A DNA stretch of 64,000 nucleotides from Hippopus hippopus. Lineage: Eukaryota > Mollusca > Bivalvia > Cardiida > Cardiidae. Made by a program: the position numbers and the translations under genes. This document shows, piece after piece, positions 23,201 to 32,200 of the stretch. Below the pieces are notes generated by a model. That model ran no database searches and was not told where the DNA came from. It saw nothing but the letters and a program-made list of their open reading frames with translations. Numbering within the stretch: position 1 is the first letter of the stretch; each line of letters opens with the position of its first letter. The DNA lies in the NCBI GenBank assembly GCA_946811185.2, contig OX328109.1, forward strand, positions 42,330,129 through 42,394,128, given 5' to 3'.

Positions 23201-26200
23201 GTTGACGATTGACAAATGAGTAGAATAATCATATCCACAACTGATGTCATAAAAAAGACTATTCATTCAGCTCTTTACTAAAGAACAAAATTTCAGACCT
23301 GTCCAACCTACAACCTATTAACTGCATCAGACCTCCAAGTTTCTTTACATTAGCAGAGGTAAGTATATTTCGTATTATTCATTAGTATTAAACAAAATAT
23401 TCTAATTTCCAGCAAAAAAAAGACTAAAAAGGACCCTTTCATGCTTTTATCTTAATTAAAAGCACCTTGCAGCAAATATTTTACCTAAGCTGTTTTTAAA
23501 CAACAAGAGGGCCATGATGGCCCTGTATCGCTCCACTGGCTATTAAGTAAAAACACTACAAGCCAAACGTTTTTTGACGGATCAAAATTTTACGAACAGT
23601 TTTTGAAAAGGGTCACCCAAGGAACAATCCTGTGAAATTATTTCGAAATCTGACCAGCGGTTTCAGAGAAGAAGAATTTTGAAGAATTCCTTCATTTCTA
23701 TATGGTGCAAGAAGCCCCCATTCACCAGAGCCACATTTTTTGACGGATCAAAATTTTACGAACAATTTTTAAAAAGGGTCACCCAAGGAGCATATCTGTG
23801 AAATTATTTCAAAATCTGACCCGTGGTTTCAGAGGAGAAGATTTTTAAAGAATTCCCTAAAAAATTCCATTTGGTTGCAATGGCAACCAGAGTTTTTGAT
23901 GGAATCAAATTCTGTGAACAGTTTTTAAAGAGGACCTTCCAAGGAACATTCCAGCCAAGTTTGGTCCAAATCCGCCCAGTGGTTTAGGAGGAGTTGATGT
24001 TTAAAGAATTGTTGACGACACATGACGCACGTTGTGCTCAAGTGAGCTAAAAAGTTAACATACGGATGGACGCACAACGGACAACGGGCCATAACATAAG
24101 CCTGCTGGCCTTCGGCCAGTGGAGCTAAAAAACTTGTCTAGCACCAATCATGTATCACTGCAGCTTGATAATCAAGGGAGGTAAATAGTAACGAACTTTA
24201 TCTTTCATAAAAAGAGTTATTTCCCTTGATTAATGTTTAAATTGAAGTGACAATATTTTGAAGCCCATGTTAAACTTGCGATCCCTGGAATGAAGGCAAT
24301 TTTGACCCCAGACCTACAATATGAAACTAGAATGTGTGGTTATAAACAAAAAGATTTTTTAATCTTGCCCAATAAAAAGTCATGTAAAACAAGTTTGCTG
24401 AATAAAAGGCCCTGTAAAATATGTGATCCATGACACAGGTTTATCAAGTTTTCACTATAAAAGCCAATGTAAAACTTGTGACCCCTGGTGTGGAGTCAAA
24501 CTTGACCCCCAAAGTTAAAATTTGGGCCCTCTTGGTAGAGGCCCATTATATAAAGTTACATGCAAAATTTGGTAGCCCTAGGCCTAAATATGGCTATGTA
24601 CAAGTAGATTATTAAAGTTTCCTTATATAAGACCATGTAGAACTTGTGACCCCCTGGGGTGGGGCTACATTTGACCCCCTGGGCTATAATTTGGGCACCC
24701 TTGATAGAGACCCCCTAGATAAAGCTAAATGCAAAATTTGATAGCCCTAGCCCTTATAGCTAGATGCGAAAGATTTTCCTATATAAGCCCGCCCATGTAA
24801 AACATGTTACCCCCCGGGGCGAAGTCAAATTTGACCCTCGGCTATAACTTGGACACCCTTGGTACAGGTCCACTAGATAAAGCTACATGCCAAATTTGGT
24901 CGCCCTAGGCCCCATGGCTAGGTCAAAGAAGAATTTTAAAGTTCTCCCTATATAAGCCCATGTAAAACTTGTTATATAAGCCCATGTAAAACTTGTTACC
25001 CCCGGGCAGGGCCTAATTTGACCCCAGGGCTATAATTTGAACAATCTTGGCAGAGGTCCACTAGATAAAGCTACATGCCAAATTTGGTAGCTCTAGGCCC
25101 TATGGCTAGGTAGAAGAGGAATTTTAAAGTTCTCCCTAAATAAGCCCATGTAAAACTTGTGACCCCCGGGGCAGGGCCAATTTTGACCCCAGGGCTATAA
25201 ATTGAAGAAACTTGGTAGAGGTCCACTAGATAAAGCTACATGCCAAATTTGGTAGCCCTTGGCCTTACGGTTTCAGACAAGAAGATTTTCAAAGATTTTC
25301 AAAATTTTTCAGTTTTGTTGCCATGGCAACCAGAGTTTTTGAAGGAATTAAATTCTTTCAAGAAATTCTGAAGAGGACCATGGCAGGATCATTTCTGTGA
25401 AGTTTCATCAAAATTGGATGGGTAGTTTCAGAGAAGAAGACGTTTTAAAAAAAAGTTAACGCACGGACGGACGGACGGACGGACGCACGGACGGACGGAC
25501 GGACGGACGACGGACAACAGGCCATGACATAAGCCCGCTGGCCTTCGGCCAGTGGAGCTAATAACTAGAACTTGTTTTTCTACAAAAAAAAAACAGATGT
25601 CTCCCCCCCTTTTTGGTGTCAAAAGAATTGATATGTCACCAAGGCAATTTCTAACTGAAATAATGGTCATTTTTCTCTAACGGTTTTCAAGTTATAGAGC
25701 GGACACAAAATTGTACATAAAATGAGTAAGGAAAATAATCAAAGGGAAATAACTCTAAAAATATACAAGCCAGAGTTATGGTTCTTGTGCATGACACTTC
25801 GTCTCATAGTGCTTTACAAATGTGTGAAGTTTTATCAAAATATCTTAAAAGGTTTTTGAATAGAGCGCACACGATTTGTGAAGGAAAATAATGAAAGCGA
25901 AATAACTCAAAAAATATACAAGCCAGAGTTATGGTTCTTATGCATGACACTTCATCTCATAGTGCTTTACAAATGTGTGAAGTTTTATCAAAATATCTTA
26001 AAAGCTTTTCAAGTTATAGAGCGAACACAATTTGTAAAGGAAAATAATCAAAGGGAAACAACTCGAAAAATATATAACAGCCAGAGTTATGGTTCTTGTG
26101 CATGTTACTTCGTCTCATGGTGCTTTACAAATGTGTGAAGTTTTATCAAAATATCTTAGAAGGTTTTCGAGTTACAGAGCAGACAAGATGTGAAGGAAAA

Positions 26201-29200
26201 TAATCTAAGGGAAATAACTCGAAAAATATACAAGCCAGAGTTATGGTTCTTGTGCTTCTTACTTCGTCTCATGGTGCTTTACAAATGTGTGAAGTTTTAT
26301 CAAAATATCTTAAAAGGTTTTCGAGTTATAGAGCGGACACAATTTGTGAAGGAAAATAATGAAAGGGAAATAACTCGAAAAATATACAAGCCAGAGTTAT
26401 GGTTCTTGTGCTTGACACTTTGTCTCATGATGCTTAACAAATGTGTGAAGTTTTATCAAAATATCTTAAAAGGTTTTCGAGTTATGGAGCGGACACGATT
26501 TTTGAAGGAAAATATTTGAAGGGAAATAACTCGAAAAATATACAAGCCAGAGTTATGATTATTGTGCATGACACTTTGTCTCATGGTGCTTTACAAACAT
26601 GTGAATTTTTATTAAAATATCTTAAAAGGTTTTTGAGTTAAAGAGCGGACACAATTTGCGACGGACAGACACACAGGCTGACGCACAGAGAAAAAAATAT
26701 GTCTCCCGACCCTGACAGGGGGGGTAGACATAATTTTTATAAGATTAGGTAATATCATTAAGATACAAAGAAGAGGATACTTTTTTTGGGGGGAAAGATC
26801 AAAATTTATTTCATTAAATGAATATCATCTGTAATATTTTCAGGAGTGGCACAGCCAACAGATGATGTTCATGAGATGAAATAAATTTCGATCTTTCATA
26901 AAAAGAAACAAATATTCTATTTCATGCTTTTAACCCTTTTTTATTGGGTCTTTCTTCTAAATCCAGTACAGTTTTTTGCGGTAATTCCCCATGGCATAAC
27001 CCCTCCACATAACAATGCATTACAATATTACATAAAGGGCAAGAAATGTAGGGTAAATACGTGTAAATCACATCATATTTCTGTATTGTTGAATGGCACA
27101 TGCTGCTTACCTAGGTAACTAGTTCGCGGGAACCACTGTTTTGGTCTTCAATTGAAGAGTTAGAAAATATAAAATCGCTATTTTTCACTGGTCATAACCA
27201 TGAAATGTCAAACCATATTTTACCATTATTTCTTGATAAACTACCAAAAAGCATGAAATAATGATGCCATACATAGCAATTACCAATGTCATACCAATTA
27301 TTTTATCAGAGGCATTACAAGCTAAAGCAAATCTTGTAGTTTTAGAATATATCTCCATTGTACGTCTTAAAGCTTGCTGGGCTCCATCTGTCATACTGAA
27401 AATAGAAATTAACTCATTACGTAAGGAGACAAAGTTGAATGAACCATTTTGAAAAAAGAGACAATGAACATCAAAAATGGTTCAAAAATATGTCAAAATC
27501 TTACAACAAAAGTATAAATTGATCACAACCAGTAATTTCTCTTTTTACCACTATGTTTTCATGAAAAGTAATCTGCAAGAGGTAGTGTTAGCAAGATCTC
27601 CACAGATCACTGGTATGTATTCACTTCATTATGAAGGGCTTAGCCCTTAAGGCGCTCACAACTACACTTGCGTTTGCAGCCAGTGTACATGAAGATCAGA
27701 CTGCACAAACTGGGCACTCTGATCTTTGATCTGCACCGTTCACTGTGCCACGATTTTCTAAACATTATTGATCTTGATATTTCACGTATTTGGGTCTTAT
27801 TTCCAGATTGAAAATGTCTGTTTCTTTGGCACTCCAAGGGTTAATACTCAAAACAAGTTTTCACATGATTTATTTGGGACAAAAGATTTAAATTGCAGAA
27901 TAAAAATGTTCATGTGTTTTACTGCCTGCTATCTTTTTCTTTACTGTCATTCCGTCACCCACAGCCCAATGGGAAAACCATCATAATTCATTTAATCAAC
28001 ACATATACAGTGGACAATAAAGTTAAAAAAAAAAAACACATATACAGTACAACCTCGATAAATAGAAGTCCCAAGGGGACAAGCAAAATGTTCGAATTTT
28101 CACGGTGTTCGAATTATCCAAAATGTCTAAAAAAAAATGCATTCCATTCAAGATCGGCAATCAAAGTATAGATCTACTTCCCAAGAGACAGAACTTTGTT
28201 GATGTTCCTATCTGATTCATTCATTTACTACATTTGAACAATATCATATCGAAAGGGTCATCTTTTGAAACCATGCGGGATTGGCGCTGGTGCACCGTCA
28301 ATCTGAAGCTCTGCCTGATGAGGGGGATGGTCGGAATAGAAATCGCAAACTTTTCATACTTAGCCTCTCTTCATAAATTAACAGTAATAACTTCTCAAAT
28401 CATACTGCAGTATGAATCGCCTGTGGTATTTGTCATAGTTTGTAAAACTTACACCACACCGTAGCCCGGTTGGCACGACAAAAACCTTTGCTCAGAAAGG
28501 TGTGAAAACAATCGATTGAGAGGTGCAAAAACATTGTGTTCTAATAAATAATCAATATAAAGAAGGAAAATGATCACAGGGACCAACACCCATGTTCAAA
28601 TTATTGACGTATCGAGACTCAAAATAACCGAGCTACTTTTGGTGCAATACAGTAGAGTTTTTGCCAGGACTATGGAAATTTCTCGAAAAATGCAGGGTTC
28701 TCGAATGTTCAAGACTCGAAATATCAAGGTTTTACTGTATCTGCAAATATTTCTCCCATGTTCAAAATGAGTATGTGTAAAAATTGGTTAACCCATTACC
28801 ACACAATCCCTACTTTTGACGACCCTGAGAATAAAGCCTTTAGAAAACATGGTGGGAAAAGGAGAAAATGCTGGTAACCAGCATTTTCTCCTTTTCCCAC
28901 AATGTTTTCTACCCTTCACAAAAATTTCAAATTTTCAGTCACTTTTATTTTGTCATCTGCAAATGCTTTCGATTTGGACAAACCTAAAATATTATGGTGT
29001 GGCAATGAGTTAACCCTTTACCGCAAAATACCAAGTTTTAACAGCCCTGAAAGAGAAGGCTCATGAAAGCATTGTGGGAAAAAGAAAAAATGATGGTAAC
29101 CAGCATTTCCTCATTTTTTCCACAATATTTTCTACTCTATCAAAGACAAAAATTATCATCTGTGTTACATTTAAATTGTTATCAGCAAAAGCTTTAAATT

Positions 29201-32200
29201 TGGTTTAGTCCACAATTTTACCATTTGGTAAACAGTTAAACTGAAACTTAAATGTACCTGTCTGCCTCATCTAGGATGATAATCTTATGACGACCCAGAG
29301 GCAATGTGACTTTCTGTTGGGCGAACATCTTGATCTTGTTTCTCACCACATCTATACCCCTATAGAATAAAACATATCTGAAGTAAAGCACAGTTTGAAC
29401 CAATATCAAAATATCACATGTTTGTACGACCCTTAGCAAAATAACCTTTGAAAATATTGTGAGAAAATTAGAAAATGACAGTAGCCACCATTTTCTCCTT
29501 TTGCACGAAAGGTTGTTACCTTTTCAAATTTTCTTCTTTTCATAAAATGCTTTTTTTTAACTTTACATCTTCTCCTTTTTACAAAGTGGATTTTACCCTT
29601 TCACATTTCCTCCTTTTCACACACTGCTTTTACCATTTTATCTTTTCTCATTTTGAAAACCATACTTTTTTTCTTTTTTAACCCTTTCACATTTTCTCCT
29701 TTTCACAAAACCCTTTTTAATGTTATGAAGTCACTATTTCAGCTACATTGAAATCCTTGTCTACAAACATTTTGATTTTGGGCAAGTCTAAAATTCTGAC
29801 AAGACTTAGAGTGAACTCTTTGTTTTTATGCAGGGAGATAAATGTAACGATTACCTGTCGTTGGAAGCATTAAGTTCTAATACTGCCTCCTTGTAGGATG
29901 GGCCCAACATTTCCCTCGCTAGACAAAGTATACTGGTGGTCTTGCCTGTTCCCGGTGGACCCTAGAATAAATGAAATATTTTAACCCATTACAACACAAA
30001 GAAATTTTAGACTCATCCAAATTTAGAGCATTTACAAATGAAAAATTAGCTCTTTCCATACCATAGACGACACCAGAAGCTTTTGTGGACAGTGTAGATC
30101 AAAATCAGACTGCAGAGAACGTGCAGTCTGAACTCTGATCTTCACAGTCCATTGCTTTATTCTACATTATGACTGAACTGTCTCTTGATCTTGCAGAGGT
30201 AATGTATTTTTAACCTTTGAGAAAATGCAATTTAATCATTCAGTAGTAAAAGAGTTAACTCTTTCCAAAAACGACAGAACTGTAGACTAGTCCAAGATGA
30301 AAGCATTTTCAGAGGACAAAATAAATATGGCTCAAAAATTAAAATTTGTTTTGGGAAGGGAAGAAAACATTGTGGGAAAAGGAGAAAATGCTGGTTACCA
30401 GCATTTTCTCCTTTTCCCACAATGTTTTCTAAAGGCTTCTTTCTCAGGGTCGTTAAAAGTGGGGATGGTGTGCTAAAGGGTTAATTATGGCTCATCCAAA
30501 TTTAGAGCATTTACAAATGAAAAACTGATAATGGCTACAATGGCAACATTCGTCTGTGAAAGGGATTGTATGATTGTACAGTGTTTAATGCCGCTTTTAT
30601 TTTTTCAGTTATATCACAGCAGCCAGTGCACCTATCCATGCTTTCCTGGAATTTTTTACCAGCACTCCGCGCAATATTCTTTCCAATCCACTGGCTGCTT
30701 TCCCACATAACTATTGTCGAAACAATGGTCAGCAATAAGAGAGGAATGAATCCAGTCGCAAAGACTATCATCAATCCTCGGAAAGAAATTGGCCAAGCCG
30801 GGAATCCAACCAGCAACCTCCTGTTCTTAAGTCCTGTACGCTATTGACTGAGCTACCGGGGCTCGGCGCATTATTGAATGCTTGATGAATCAGGACCCTT
30901 GGATTACAAGCGATGAGCTGACAGCACTCCATGCAATGAAACAAGAAAACTACGCTTACAGCGATGATAACATTGGGGACATTTCCCTCTTTAGCAAACA
31001 CATCAAGCCTGCTGATTGTCTGTTCATTTCCAACAATGTCACACAGTTTTATTGGCCTGTACTTCTCAACCCTGGAAAAACAATCAATCAAGTTCAAATA
31101 ACTAATTGTAACTTCTTATCTCATTAACCCTTTACCACACAATCCTGAGTTTTAATGATCCTGAAGAATGGAGGCTTTTGAAAACAAATGTGGGAAATGG
31201 AGAAAATGCTGGTAACCAGCATTTTCTCCTTTTCCCACATAGTTTTCTACTCTCTCAGACACAAAATTCCATTATCTGAGCCACATCTGTCATCTGCTAA
31301 TGCTTTCAATATGGACCATTATAACAAAGCTCCAGATAAGAAGGAGTGATGGTATTCTAAATCCATTATTTCTCTTTGAAACCCTATGTTGTGGTTACTC
31401 ATTGGAATCGTCTCAATGAGATGATTCTAATGAGTACCCACAACATAGGTTTTTGTGGAGAATAATTAATATTTTCAATTGTGAAATCAAAATCACTCCC
31501 TCTATCTGGAGCTCTGATTATAATTTTTTTTTTTTGCATTTGATAAAGAGTGAATTACCTTTAACATTTCTTGAGTTTAACCCTTTACAACACAATCTTG
31601 AGTTTCCAGACCCTGATGAATACAGCTTACGCTAACTTTTTTCCACAATGTTTTAAACCCAGTGTATTTCATGACATTGAGTCATGTATAATCAATTTAT
31701 AATTAGATCTACACAGGGTTTTCCCTTGGCCACAAAAATAATGAGGGTCATTTTGGAATATGTGGGGGTCACAAAAAAATGTGATTTGCATAGACAAAAG
31801 CTACTATTTGTGAAAGTATGTGTTTTCGAAGTATGTGCAGCCTCTCTCTGTGCTAAAGGGTTATTTTGTTTTGTTTTTATCACTGGAATCGACCATTTAC
31901 TTGGTGAAAATAGCTTGTTGTCGGCCGGGTTGGGAAGTCTCTGTTATTTTCCTTGATACAGATTTTCACCAATTAAACGGCCGATTCCTGTGTTTCAACA
32001 CACAGGTGGCGTTCATGCCCCTGTTTTCAATAAATAACAAAGTGTATCTCTTTAGCTAATTTACAGAAAACCCTTGAAGTGTGTTTCTGGGTGCTCTTAC
32101 CAGGCGTTGTATCATCTGATCTTTGTTTAAGGAATCTTCTTCCTTGCAGACAGCAAGAATGACGTCGATTTTGACAAAGCCATATTGTTTTCGTTAGAGA

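Noticed and set aside
26190..26519. 109-codon frame with internal repeats, looks like a repeat protein
   Set aside because: The repetition comes from the 157-bp tandem DNA array, and the frame changes between units.
30535..30816. Minus-strand 93-codon frame next to RFC2 exon 2
   Set aside because: It is the SINE body read in an open frame; exon 2 lies elsewhere (30960-31071).
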